From Sphingomonas palmae (GTDB lineage: Bacteria; Pseudomonadota; Alphaproteobacteria; Sphingomonadales; Sphingomonadaceae): a stretch of 33,419 nucleotides of DNA. The DNA lies in the NCBI RefSeq assembly GCF_900109565.1, contig NZ_FNZZ01000007.1, forward strand, positions 82,209 to 115,627, read 5' to 3'. The number at the start of each line of letters is the position of its first letter. Within the stretch, counting starts at the first letter, position 1. The position numbers and the translations under genes are program-made. Shown here in pieces: positions 7,043-15,754 of the stretch. The notes beneath the pieces were generated by a model. It saw only the letters and a list, made by a program, of their open reading frames with translations, was not told the origin of the DNA and made no database searches.

Positions 7043-8578
7043 CTAGGGCGCAAAGCCCTTTACCCGCGTCATCGCCGCGGCGGCGACCAGCATCGTCGCG
7101 GCGGCGAACGCCATCGTCCAGATCGGCTCGCCCGGGAAGAAGTGCTTGGTGATCGACCCCATCACGGTTGCGACCAGCAGTTGCGGCACTACCACGAACA
7201 CGTTGAACAATCCCATGTAGACGCCCAATTTGCGCTGCGGCAGCGCGGAGGCGAGGATCGCGTAGGGCATGGCGAGGATTGTCGACCAGGCGACGCCAAT
7301 CCCGACCTCGCTCAAGAGCAGCCAGCGGTGATCGGGCACGAAGAAGATGCTCGCGAAGCCCGCTGCCCCGCAGACCAGCCCGACGATGTGCGTGCGCGCC
7401 TGCCCGATGCGACGCGCGAGCAGCGGGATCAGCACCAGCGCCGACACCGCCGCGACCCCGTTATAGGTCGCGAACAGCACGTCGACCCAGCTCGCGCCCT
7501 CCTGATAGCCTGCGCTCCCCGCATTCGCCGCGCCGAAGAAGCGCCCGGTCACCACCGGCGTCGTGTTGATCCACATGATGAACAGCGCCGACCAGCTGAA
7601 GAACTGCACCAGCGCCAGCCGCTTCATCAGCGTCGGCATGCCTGAGAAATCGCCGACGATATGCCCCAGCATGCCCGCACCCTGCCCGCCACGTGCGCGC
7701 CGGACCGCGACCAGGCTGGCGACGCCGTAGGCGGCGAGCAGCCCGCCGAGCAGATACACTTCCTTCTCTAGCCCCGTCAGCGCCACCAGCGTGACGACCG
7801 CCGCGCCGGCAGCGATCCACGCGAGGCACGCCGCATCGCTGCGCGCGGCGAGCACGCGCAGCACGTGCGCCTCCTCGCCCGCGTCGGCCGCGCCGTCGAA
7901 CCTCGCCAGCTCGTCGGGCGAGTATTCGCGCGTCGACATTACGGTCCAGATCACGCTCGCCAGCAATGCCGCGCCGCCGAACCAGAAGGCGTAGCGCACC
8001 GAATCGGGGATCGCGCCCGCGGCTGCGACGTTCGACACGCCTAGCCGCTCGAGCATCCAGGGAAAGATCGAGCCCACCACCGCGCCCGCACCGATGAACG
8101 CGGTCTGCACGCCGTAGCCCGCGGCGTGCTGATCCTTGTCGAGCATGTCGCCGACGAAGGCGCGGAACGGCTCCATCGACACATTGAGCGACGCATCGAG
8201 CACCCACAGCATGACGGCGGCAACCAGCAGCACCGGGCTCTCGGGCATAATTAGCAGCGCGATTGCAGCAAGCAGCGCGCCGGCGAGGAAATACGGCCGC
8301 CGCCGCCCCAGCCGCCCCAGCCACGTGCGGTCGCTCAAATGCCCGATCACCGGCTGCACCAACAGTCCGGTCAGCGGCGCCGCTACCCAGAGCGCGGGCA
8401 GGTCATCGAGGCTGGTGCCGAGCGATTGGAAGATCCGGCTCATGTTCGCATTCTGGAGCGCAAAGCCGATCTGGATGCCGAAGAAGCCGAACGAGATGTT
8501 GAGCAAGCCGAGCAGACTTTGCCGCTTGCGCCGCTCAACCGCGCCCTGTGCCTCGATCGCTGCCGCTACGCTGGCCAT
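7043..8578 (-). CDS. MFS sugar transporter (maltose/sucrose type)
   Basis: A 511-residue inner-membrane transporter with about twelve hydrophobic helices. The loop after helix 2 reads GHLSDRTWLGRLGRRRPYF, the MFS motif A in the form typical of the SLC45/GPH-like sucrose and maltose carriers of alphaproteobacteria and xanthomonads. A long hydrophilic stretch near the middle (STREYSPDELARFDGAAD) matches the central cytoplasmic loop region of that group. The start at 8578 is preceded by GGAGAA at about 6 nt and lies 14 nt after the stop of the halogenase-like gene, so it is the last gene of the alpha-glucan operon. It probably imports glucose, maltose or short maltodextrins released in the periplasm. 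The substrate is inferred from the operon. Confidence 0.9.
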   Translation of the reverse strand: MASVAAAIEAQGAVERRKRQSLLGLLNISFGFFGIQIGFALQNANMSRIFQSLGTSLDDLPALWVAAPLTGLLVQPVIGHLSDRTWLGRLGRRRPYFLAGALLAAIALLIMPESPVLLVAAVMLWVLDASLNVSMEPFRAFVGDMLDKDQHAAGYGVQTAFIGAGAVVGSIFPWMLERLGVSNVAAAGAIPDSVRYAFWFGGAALLASVIWTVMSTREYSPDELARFDGAADAGEEAHVLRVLAARSDAACLAWIAAGAAVVTLVALTGLEKEVYLLGGLLAAYGVASLVAVRRARGGQGAGMLGHIVGDFSGMPTLMKRLALVQFFSWSALFIMWINTTPVVTGRFFGAANAGSAGYQEGASWVDVLFATYNGVAAVSALVLIPLLARRIGQARTHIVGLVCGAAGFASIFFVPDHRWLLLSEVGIGVAWSTILAMPYAILASALPQRKLGVYMGLFNVFVVVPQLLVATVMGSITKHFFPGEPIWTMAFAAATMLVAAAAMTRVKGFAP

Positions 8579-8592
8579 CCAGTGTTCTCCGT

Positions 8593-10095
8593 TTACCGGC
8601 GCGCGAGCGCGGCGGCGTGATCGCCGAAATTGAGCAAGCAGCCGTCCAGCAGCCGGTCGATTGCGGCCGTATTGGTCGGCGCGAGCGCGGGCCTGAGCCG
8701 CGCGTCGTCGGGGAACGTACTGTAACCCGCGAACAGCACCTCCCATGACAGGGCCGAGTAGAAACCTGCTAAGTCGCGCCGTGTCACCTCCGCGGCGACG
8801 TCGCGCCCGGTGAACCACGCGGTCATGATCGCCTTGAGATCATCTGACAGGTGATTGTTGGCGGCGTTGGCGTGCCAGAAGTCGGTGTCGTGGCGCTGGT
8901 TCAGACGATAGTGCGCGACGATGTAATCGCGCACGCCCTCGAAGCGCCGCGCGATTTCGGCGTTGAACGTGTCGCGCCGCGCGGGCGTGCCCTGCCCCTC
9001 CTCGTACGCGTCGATGAAACGCTCGACCGTCGTCTGCGTCAGGTGCAGCGCGGTCGCCTCCAGCGGCTCGATGAAGCCTTGTGCCAGACCGATCGCGAGG
9101 CAATTGGCGTGCCACGCCTCTTCGACGCGCCCGACCTTCATCGTCAGGTGCCGCGCCGCCACGTCGGCGTCGAGCAGTCCCAGGTGGCGGCGCAACTCGG
9201 TCTCGGCCGCATCCGCCGACAGGTGATCGGACGCGTAGACGTAGCCGTTGCCCGTCCGCGACGTGAGCGGGATCGCCCAGGCCCAACCGCTCGACAGCGC
9301 GGTCGCCGTCGTGTGCGCGTCAATCGGCGCGCCGGCCTTGCGCGGCGTCGGCAGCGTCACCGCACGGTCGCAGAACAGGTTACGCGCGAACGGCACGAAG
9401 CGCACGCCGAGCGCGCCTTGCGCGATAACGGAGCGGAACCCGCTCGCATCGACGAAGATGTCGCCCGTCAGCCGCTCGCCCCCCGCGAGAATCAGCGCGG
9501 CGATGTCGCCGCCGTCGCCCAGTTCGACCGTGTCGACGCGCGCCGCGACATGCACGACACCTTGCGCCAGCGCGTGATCGCGCAGCACCGCGCCGACCTT
9601 GTGCGCGTCGAAGTGGTAGCCGTAGCCGACCTCGAACGGGAAATGCTCGGGCGCGATCGGCGCGCGGTGCGCCTCGGCGAGCCGCGTGTTAAGAAAGAAG
9701 CGGTCGGGATGCGCATCGACCGCGCGGCCCGTCCGCCGCGCGAGTGCGCAAGCGTGGAACGCCCCCGCGGTATGCAGGTCGATCGCGCTCGCGAACGGGT
9801 GGAAATAGCTGGAATAGCCCGCGCGGGCCGACCAGCCGTCGAAGCGGATGCCGGTCTTGTAGGTCGCGTCCGCCGCGGGCATCCACGCATCCTCGGCGAT
9901 GCCGAGCCGCGCGAACAGTGCGCGGAGCTGCGGGGTCGATCCCTCGCCGACCCCGACGATGCCGATCTCGGGCGCCTCGACCACGGTCACGCGCGCCCGC
10001 GGCCAACGTGCCGCGAACAGGCACGCCGCCATCCACCCCGCAGTACCGCCGCCGAGCACGACGACACGCGGGGAGAGAGGCGGCGCGTCGCGCAT
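8593..10095 (-). CDS. Flavin-dependent tryptophan halogenase-like protein (copy 1)
   Basis: A 500-residue protein of the tryptophan halogenase family, which uses reduced FAD, O2 and halide to make HOX. The FAD-binding motif is VVVLGGGTAGWMAA at the N-terminus. The family signature W-x-W-x-I-P is at 271-276 (SGWAWAIPL). A Lys80 in TYKTGIRFDGW sits where PrnA has catalytic Lys79, and Glu343 in FIEPLEATALHL where PrnA has Glu346. The halogenation residues are therefore present. Its ATG overlaps the GH97 stop as TGATG, so it is embedded in the amylolytic operon. Many such proteins in sphingomonads, caulobacters and xanthomonads lie in TonB-receptor/sugar loci, and their native substrates are mostly unknown. 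Halogenation of free tryptophan is not implied. A flavin reductase partner is not seen in the window. Confidence 0.9.
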   Translation of the reverse strand: MRDAPPLSPRVVVLGGGTAGWMAACLFAARWPRARVTVVEAPEIGIVGVGEGSTPQLRALFARLGIAEDAWMPAADATYKTGIRFDGWSARAGYSSYFHPFASAIDLHTAGAFHACALARRTGRAVDAHPDRFFLNTRLAEAHRAPIAPEHFPFEVGYGYHFDAHKVGAVLRDHALAQGVVHVAARVDTVELGDGGDIAALILAGGERLTGDIFVDASGFRSVIAQGALGVRFVPFARNLFCDRAVTLPTPRKAGAPIDAHTTATALSSGWAWAIPLTSRTGNGYVYASDHLSADAAETELRRHLGLLDADVAARHLTMKVGRVEEAWHANCLAIGLAQGFIEPLEATALHLTQTTVERFIDAYEEGQGTPARRDTFNAEIARRFEGVRDYIVAHYRLNQRHDTDFWHANAANNHLSDDLKAIMTAWFTGRDVAAEVTRRDLAGFYSALSWEVLFAGYSTFPDDARLRPALAPTNTAAIDRLLDGCLLNFGDHAAALARR

Positions 10096-12182
10096 CAGCG
10101 GCGAATACGCCCGCCCGGCGCGACGAAGCGGATCGCCTGCCCGCCGCCGGGCGCCAGCTTGATCGTCAGCGTGTCACCCCCGCGCACCTTGATTGTCTCG
10201 ATCTTGATCGAGTGGCGCGCCTCGGTCTTGTAGTCCGCGTCGTCGCCGTCGCGGTACACCTGCGCGGTGTAGGTCTTGCCCTTGTCCAGGAAGTCGGTCG
10301 CGACCGTCAGCGTGCGCGCATTCTCGTCGGTGATGCTCCCCAGGTACCAGTCGTTCGACCCACGATCCTTGCGCGCGACCGTTACGTAATCGCCGACCTC
10401 GCCGTTCAGCACGCGCGTGTCCGACCAGTCGACCGGCACGTCGCGGATGAACTGGAACGCGTCCATGTGCTTGGCATAATTCTCCGGCGTGTCCGCTGCC
10501 ATCGCGACCGGCGAGTAGATCACGACGTATAGCGCCAGCTGCTTCGCCTCGGTCGACTGGAGCGGGCTGCCCTCCGATCCGGTCAGGCTCAGCACGCCCG
10601 GCGTGAAGTCCATCGGCCCGCCCAGCCACTGCGTGAAGAACATGTTCGTCTCGTGCTCGGGCGGGTTCTTGCCCGGCCAGGCGTTGTACTCCATGCCCCG
10701 GCCGCCCTCGCGGCTCAGCCAGTTCGGGTAGGTGCGGCGCAGCCCGGTGTCCTTGACCGGTTCGTGGCTGTCGATTCCGATGCGGTATTTGGCGGCGGTC
10801 TCGACCACGCGGCTGTAGTGATTCACCATCCACTGCCCCTCGTGCCACTCGCGGTGCTTGGAGCCGTCGGCATCGACGCGCTCGATCTCGCCCGCGTCGG
10901 TGACGTAGCCGGTCTTGATCGCGGGAATGCCGTGATCGCGCGCGAACTTGAACGCGCGGTCGAGCTGCGCGTCGTAATGGCTCGCCGACCCGCCCGTCTC
11001 ATTGTGCCCGATCAGGTACACGCCCTTCGACTTGGCGTAGCGCGCCAGCTCGTCCGCATCGAAATCGGGCGTCGGCTGGTCGAACTCCATCGCGTTGCCG
11101 TCGCCGAACCAGTCGCCGTTCCAGCCGACGTTCCACCCCTCGACCAGCACGCCCGGGATCCGGTTCGCCGCGGCGAAATCGATGTAGCGCTTGACGTTGG
11201 CGGTGGTGGCGCCGTGCTTGGGCCCGGTCGCCCAGGTCCAGTCGCCCTTGATCATGTTCCACCACACGCCGACGAACTTGCCCGGCTTGATCCAGCTCAC
11301 GTCGCCCAGCTTGTTGGGCTCGTTCAGATTGAGCTCGATGTGGCTCATGTAGAGGCCCGGCGCATCGTCGGCGATGATGATCGTCCGCCACGGCGTCGCG
11401 AACGGCGCGTCGCGGCTGACCTTGGGCGCGCCGGACCCGGGCGTCAGCACTGCCTTTAGCGTGGTGGTGCCCGCGACCTGCGCCAGGTTCATCGCCGAAT
11501 AATCGACCAGCGCCGCCTCGTGGATCGCGACGTGCGTGCCGCTCGCCAGCTTGGCGGTGAAGACGGTCTGCGCGGTGCCGACCGCGCTTACGGGCGTCTT
11601 GTTGTAGAGATACTCCTCGCGGTTCCACTCGAACGCGGGCTTCCACCACGCGGTGCCGTCCTCCGCGAGCGCGAACTGGGTCAGCTCTTCCGCTATATTG
11701 GCGTGATGCAGATTGGGCTGGTCGGGGAAGGAGTAACGGAACCCCACGCCATCGTCGAAGATGCGGAACGTGACCACCATCTCGCGGTTGAGGTTCTTGG
11801 TCTCGCGCAGGCGGACAACCAGCTCGTTGTGGTTGTCGCGGATCGTCTTCCACTCGCCGAACGGCTGCGTCCACGACGTGTCGCTTTTGCTCTGCGAGGT
11901 CGAGACGAGCGCCAGCGCGCGATCGATCTTGCGCGCATCGGTGAACAGGAAACCGAGCGCGCTGGGGCGGATCACCGGCTTGCCGCGGCGTGCAATCGCG
12001 TAGGTCGCGCGCCCGTCGCCGTCGATCGCGACCGACACGGTGATCGACCCGTCGGGCGAGCTGCCGCGCGCGACGACATTGTCGCCCGGCGACGGCACGC
12101 CCGCGCGCGTATCCTGCGCGAGCGCGACCGCGGGTGTCAGCGCGGAGGTGGCGGCGGCGAGCGCCAGCAGAAGGGTCTTCAT
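10095..12182 (-). CDS. GH97 alpha-glucosidase, SusB-like, exported
   Basis: A 695-residue glycoside hydrolase of family 97. The N-terminus MKTLLLALAAATSALTPAVA is a signal peptide, so the enzyme is periplasmic or secreted. The N-terminal beta-sandwich is followed by the catalytic barrel with IPGVLVEGWNVGWNGDWFG. Three acidic residues match those of Bacteroides SusB: Glu395 in GHNETGG, Glu474 in DSHEPVKDTG and Glu498 in RGMEYN, corresponding to its Glu439, Glu508 and Glu532. This predicts an inverting alpha-glucosidase that needs Ca2+ and releases glucose from the non-reducing end of maltodextrins. The ATG at 12182 overlaps the stop of the GH13 gene (ATGA), and its stop overlaps the halogenase-like start (TGATG). 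The frame is open further upstream, but that part is the shadow of the GH13 gene. Confidence 0.95.
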   Translation of the reverse strand: MKTLLLALAAATSALTPAVALAQDTRAGVPSPGDNVVARGSSPDGSITVSVAIDGDGRATYAIARRGKPVIRPSALGFLFTDARKIDRALALVSTSQSKSDTSWTQPFGEWKTIRDNHNELVVRLRETKNLNREMVVTFRIFDDGVGFRYSFPDQPNLHHANIAEELTQFALAEDGTAWWKPAFEWNREEYLYNKTPVSAVGTAQTVFTAKLASGTHVAIHEAALVDYSAMNLAQVAGTTTLKAVLTPGSGAPKVSRDAPFATPWRTIIIADDAPGLYMSHIELNLNEPNKLGDVSWIKPGKFVGVWWNMIKGDWTWATGPKHGATTANVKRYIDFAAANRIPGVLVEGWNVGWNGDWFGDGNAMEFDQPTPDFDADELARYAKSKGVYLIGHNETGGSASHYDAQLDRAFKFARDHGIPAIKTGYVTDAGEIERVDADGSKHREWHEGQWMVNHYSRVVETAAKYRIGIDSHEPVKDTGLRRTYPNWLSREGGRGMEYNAWPGKNPPEHETNMFFTQWLGGPMDFTPGVLSLTGSEGSPLQSTEAKQLALYVVIYSPVAMAADTPENYAKHMDAFQFIRDVPVDWSDTRVLNGEVGDYVTVARKDRGSNDWYLGSITDENARTLTVATDFLDKGKTYTAQVYRDGDDADYKTEARHSIKIETIKVRGGDTLTIKLAPGGGQAIRFVAPGGRIRR

Positions 12183-13780
12183 GAATGTTCCTTTCGCGCG
12201 ACCAGCGCGCCGTAGGGGGCAAGCTCGGCGCCAGTGACGCCGATCGAGAGCAAGGGGGAGAGGTCGGCGGCACCCGCCCACACCTGCGGCTTCGCCGACA
12301 GATTGAAGCCGCAGACGACGCGGTCATTGTGGTGGTTGCGCGCGAACACCAGCAGCGCGTCGTCGGCGTGGATGACCTCGAACGCGCCGAGCCTGAGCGC
12401 CGCCTCCTCGCGCCGGAGCGCCAGCACGGCCCTCGTCCAGTGGAGCAGCGAGTACGCGTCCGCTTCCTGCACGTCGACCGCGAGCGCCGCATGGTCCTCG
12501 CCCAGCGGCAGCCACGGCTGCTCGGTCGAGAAGCCGAGGTGAGCGGCATCGTGCTTCCACGGCATCGGCGTGCGCGCGCCGTCGCGTGACAGCGTCAGCG
12601 GCCAGTTGGCGATCGCCTCCGGGTCCTGCAGCAGCTCGAACGGCACGTCGACCTGCGTCAGTCCCAATTCCTCGCCGTAATAGAGAATTGGATTGCCGCG
12701 AAGGCAGCCGAGCAGCAGCATCTTCATCCGCGCAAACGCTGGGGCATGCTCGGGCGCGCACCAGCGCGAGATCGCGCGCGGCGCGTCGTGGTTCTCGAAC
12801 GCCCAGCTTGGCCAGCCGACCCGCGGCTCATCTGGCCATTTCGTCACCGCGTCGACCACGGTCGCCGGGGTCAGCGCGGGCGCGTAGAGGAAGTCGAACC
12901 CGTAGGAGCTGTTCAGCCGCCGATCGTCGGCGGTGAACAGCTTGCGCTCGCGGTCGCTGTCGGGACCGCCGACCTCGGCCACGGTGAAGCGGTCGTCATA
13001 CTCGTCGAACACCGCGCGGACGCGCTCGATGAACACCGGGATGTCGGCGTGGCTCTGGTTGTAGCGGTGTTCCTGGAAGTCGAACGGCCGCGTGCGCGTA
13101 CCCTTGTCGGTCGCGGGCGGATTGTCGGTGAAGGCAGGATCGTACATCAGGAAGTTGAGCGCATCGAGCCGGTAGCCGTCCGCACCGCGATCCAGCCAGA
13201 AGCGCGCCACGTCGAGCAGTGCGGCCTGAACGTCCGCGTTGTGGCCGTTGATCTGCGGCTGTTCCTTGAGGAAATTGTGCAGGTAATATTGCCCGCGCCG
13301 CGCGTCCCACGTCCATGCCGGGCCGCCGAACACCGACTGCCAGTTGTTGGGCGGGCTGCCATCCGCCTTCGCATCGCGCCAGACGTACCAGTCGGCGTGC
13401 GCGCTCGTCCGGCTGGCGCGGCTGTCCTTGAACCACGGATGCTGGTCCGACGTGTGCGCCCACACTTGGTCGAGCAGCACCTTCAACCCCAACGCATGCG
13501 CGCGCGCCACCAGAGCGTCGAAATCATCAAGCGTGCCGAACACCGGGTCGACGTCGCAGTAATCCGACACGTCATAGCCGAAATCCGCCATCGGCGAGGT
13601 GAAGAACGGCGAGATCCACACCGCATCGACGCCGAGCGAGGCGACATAATCCAGATGCGCGGTGATGCCGGGCAGGTCGCCCACCCCGTCGCCGTTCGCG
13701 TCAGCGAAGCTGCGGGGATAGATCTGGTACACCACCGCGCCCTTCCACCAGGGCTCGTTCGTCGTCGTCGTGTCCCTCAC
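12179..13780 (-). CDS. GH13 alpha-glucosidase / oligo-1,6-glucosidase type
   Basis: A 533-residue GH13 enzyme of the alpha-glucosidase/oligo-1,6-glucosidase subfamily. It starts WWKGAVVYQIYPRSFADANG, then GDGVGDLPGI, the usual N-terminus. The catalytic triad is Asp206 in DGYRLDALNF, Glu269 in FTVAEVGG and Asp332 in FENHDAPRA. No signal peptide is visible, so it probably acts in the cytoplasm on imported maltooligosaccharides, unlike its two exported neighbours. The start is a GTG at 13780 that overlaps the amylase stop as GTGA. No better start lies nearby, and the frame upstream is the antiphase shadow of the amylase gene. Preference for alpha-1,4 or alpha-1,6 bonds cannot be fixed here. Confidence 0.94.
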   Translation of the reverse strand: MRDTTTTNEPWWKGAVVYQIYPRSFADANGDGVGDLPGITAHLDYVASLGVDAVWISPFFTSPMADFGYDVSDYCDVDPVFGTLDDFDALVARAHALGLKVLLDQVWAHTSDQHPWFKDSRASRTSAHADWYVWRDAKADGSPPNNWQSVFGGPAWTWDARRGQYYLHNFLKEQPQINGHNADVQAALLDVARFWLDRGADGYRLDALNFLMYDPAFTDNPPATDKGTRTRPFDFQEHRYNQSHADIPVFIERVRAVFDEYDDRFTVAEVGGPDSDRERKLFTADDRRLNSSYGFDFLYAPALTPATVVDAVTKWPDEPRVGWPSWAFENHDAPRAISRWCAPEHAPAFARMKMLLLGCLRGNPILYYGEELGLTQVDVPFELLQDPEAIANWPLTLSRDGARTPMPWKHDAAHLGFSTEQPWLPLGEDHAALAVDVQEADAYSLLHWTRAVLALRREEAALRLGAFEVIHADDALLVFARNHHNDRVVCGFNLSAKPQVWAGAADLSPLLSIGVTGAELAPYGALVARKEHS

Positions 13781-15618
13781 TTCGTTCCCCCAAGCGCGCA
13801 CACCGCGTAGCCGAACGCGGGCAGCGTGACACGCAGCGATCCGGGTGCGGCGACGCGCGCGGCGCAGCCGCTGCCCGCCAGCACGCGCGCGGTCGCCGCG
13901 TCCGGCTCGACCTCGATCAACCGCTCGATCGGCGCTCCGCTGGTGTTGAAGGCGAGCAGTATCTCGGCATTCGTGGTTGGATCGAAGCGCGAGATCGCGA
14001 GCAACCCCGGCTTCTCCTCGCGCGCGCGCAGCACCTGCCGGCCGCGCGTCAGCGCCGGTGTCGCGACGCGCACCCGCGCGAGCGCTGCGGTTTGCTTGAA
14101 CAGCGGATTGTCCTGCCCGAAATGCGCGGTCGCGGTGGTCGTCGTCGTACCGAGCAGGCGATTGTCGTTGTAGCTCGCCACCTTGCTCGCAAACATGTCC
14201 TCGCGCGCGTCCTGGTCGTTGCCGTCGCCGGTGAAGCCCTGCTCGTCGCCCGAATAAACCGTCGGCACCCCGCGCAGGCTCAGCAGCATCGCGTTGCCCA
14301 GCATCACGCGGTGCATCACCTCGTCGTCGCCTGCCTTGGGAAACGCCTGGCGGACGTAATAAGCGAAACGGCCGTTGTCGTGATTGCTGACGAAGGTCGG
14401 CAATTGCTGCGCAGCAGCGGCACCGCCTTCGTACAGCGGATCGCCCTTGAACAGCACCTCGAACGCGTCGGTGCCGCGCGTGCCCGCGACCGTCTCGATC
14501 ACCGCCTGGCGGAACGCGAAGTCGAGCACCGCGGGCAGCTTGTCGACGCGCGTGTGCTCGGCGAGTGCGCCCGGATCGACCGAACCGTGCGACACCTCGC
14601 CGAAAATGTGGAAGTTCGGGATGCCCTTTGCCTTCGCGCGCGCCAGCATCGCGGGCACGAACGCCTGCCAGAACTCCGGGTTGACGTGGCGCGCGGTGTC
14701 GATGCGATAGCCGTCGACGCCGAACCGGTCGATCCACCCGCCGAAGATGTCGATCATCCCCGCCAGCACGCGCGGGTTCTCCGTCATCAGGTCGTCGAGC
14801 CCGACGAAATCGCCCATCGTCGAACTCTCGTTCTCGAACGTGGTGTTGCCGCGATTGTGGTACAGGCGGATGTCGTTGAGCCAGTCGGGCGACTTGGCGT
14901 GCTCGTCACCTTTCGCCAGGAACGGCGTATAGGCGTAGCTGGGGTCAGTCAGCTTTGCAAAATTCGCCGCGGTCCGCACGTCGTCGCCCGCGAAGCCGGC
15001 ATTGATCGCCGGGCCGTTCACCCCGCCGCGGCGCTGGTAGGGATAGTCTGCACGGCTACGATACGCGCACGCGCCGCATTCGCGGTACTGGATCACATCG
15101 GCGGTGTGATTGACGATGATGTCCATGTACACCTTGATCCCGCGCGCGTGCGCGGCATCCACCAGTGCCTTGAACTCGGCGTCGGTGCCCAGGTGCGGGT
15201 CGACGTGGTTAAAATCGGTGATCCAGTACCCGTGATAGCCCGCGCTCTCCTGTCCGGGTGCGCCCTGCACGGGCTTGTTTTTGAACACCGGCCCGACCCA
15301 GATCGCGGTCGCGCCGAGCGCCTGGATGTACGGCAACCGCCGCATCAATCCCTTCAGGTCGCCACCGTGATAGAAACCCTTCGACGTCGGATCATAGCCG
15401 GTGCGCAACCGGTCGCCGGTCAACCCGCCACGGTCGTTGGATGGGTCGGCATTGTCAAACCGGTCGGGCAGCGCGAAATAGATCACCTCGTCCTGCGGCA
15501 ACCGAGCGCGCATCGCCTGCACCGTCGCGGTCGGGTCCGACGTTTGCGCCGCTGCAGGCGCCCCCAGCGCCAGCGCCGTCGCCGCGAGCATCGCCCGCCT
15601 CATCCTGCTCCGCGTCAT
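13777..15618 (-). CDS. Exported GH13 alpha-amylase family protein
   Basis: A 613-residue GH13 protein and first gene of the operon. The signal peptide is MTRSRMRRAMLAATALALGAPAAAQ. Family landmarks are VIYFALPDRFDNADPSND, MDIIVNHTAD, DGYRIDTARH with the nucleophile Asp307, HIFGEVSHG with the acid/base Glu341, and FVSNHDNGR with Asp414. It is predicted to cut alpha-1,4-glucans or maltodextrins in the periplasm or at the cell surface. Four closely spaced Cys pairs were not found; a CGAC motif occurs after the HTAD region. The ATG at 15618 has GGGAGGGG about 6 nt upstream. The candidate operator CATACGTATTCA lies 64 nt upstream, between this gene and the divergent LacI regulator. Confidence 0.94.
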   Translation of the reverse strand: MTRSRMRRAMLAATALALGAPAAAQTSDPTATVQAMRARLPQDEVIYFALPDRFDNADPSNDRGGLTGDRLRTGYDPTSKGFYHGGDLKGLMRRLPYIQALGATAIWVGPVFKNKPVQGAPGQESAGYHGYWITDFNHVDPHLGTDAEFKALVDAAHARGIKVYMDIIVNHTADVIQYRECGACAYRSRADYPYQRRGGVNGPAINAGFAGDDVRTAANFAKLTDPSYAYTPFLAKGDEHAKSPDWLNDIRLYHNRGNTTFENESSTMGDFVGLDDLMTENPRVLAGMIDIFGGWIDRFGVDGYRIDTARHVNPEFWQAFVPAMLARAKAKGIPNFHIFGEVSHGSVDPGALAEHTRVDKLPAVLDFAFRQAVIETVAGTRGTDAFEVLFKGDPLYEGGAAAAQQLPTFVSNHDNGRFAYYVRQAFPKAGDDEVMHRVMLGNAMLLSLRGVPTVYSGDEQGFTGDGNDQDAREDMFASKVASYNDNRLLGTTTTTATAHFGQDNPLFKQTAALARVRVATPALTRGRQVLRAREEKPGLLAISRFDPTTNAEILLAFNTSGAPIERLIEVEPDAATARVLAGSGCAARVAAPGSLRVTLPAFGYAVCALGGTK

Positions 15619-15681
15619 CGTCTACCCCTCCCGGTTTGGGCAGCGGTTTGCGGCGCGGGAGCGTGCTTGCCAAGCGCGCAG

Positions 15682-15693
15682 CATACGTATTCA
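15682..15693. promoter_or_regulatory. Candidate operator CATACGTATTCA in the amylase/regulator intergenic region
   Basis: The 12-mer CATACGTATTCA contains the palindrome ATACGTAT. It lies 64 nt before the amylase ATG and 62 nt before the LacI-type regulator ATG. The identical 12-mer occurs at 21471-21482, before the TonB receptor gene, in the same orientation relative to the regulated gene. A short palindrome with central CG is typical of LacI/GalR operators. Regulation of both sites by the local LacI protein is inferred. Confidence 0.6.
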
Positions 15694-15754
15694 CACGCGG
15701 CACCGACCCGCCTACACTGCCGGCAACATATTGAGAGGAAAGACCGCCGCCGTC

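Noticed and set aside
8851..10233. 460-codon plus-strand frame
   Set aside because: Antisense shadow of the halogenase-like gene, which has full FAD and catalytic motifs.
10380..10395. TTACGTAA as a third operator copy
   Set aside because: It lies inside the GH97 coding region and shares only TACGTA with the two promoter sites.
10999..12549. 516-codon minus-strand frame overlapping GH97
   Set aside because: Same-strand shadow in another frame; GH97 frame has the signal peptide and three catalytic Glu.
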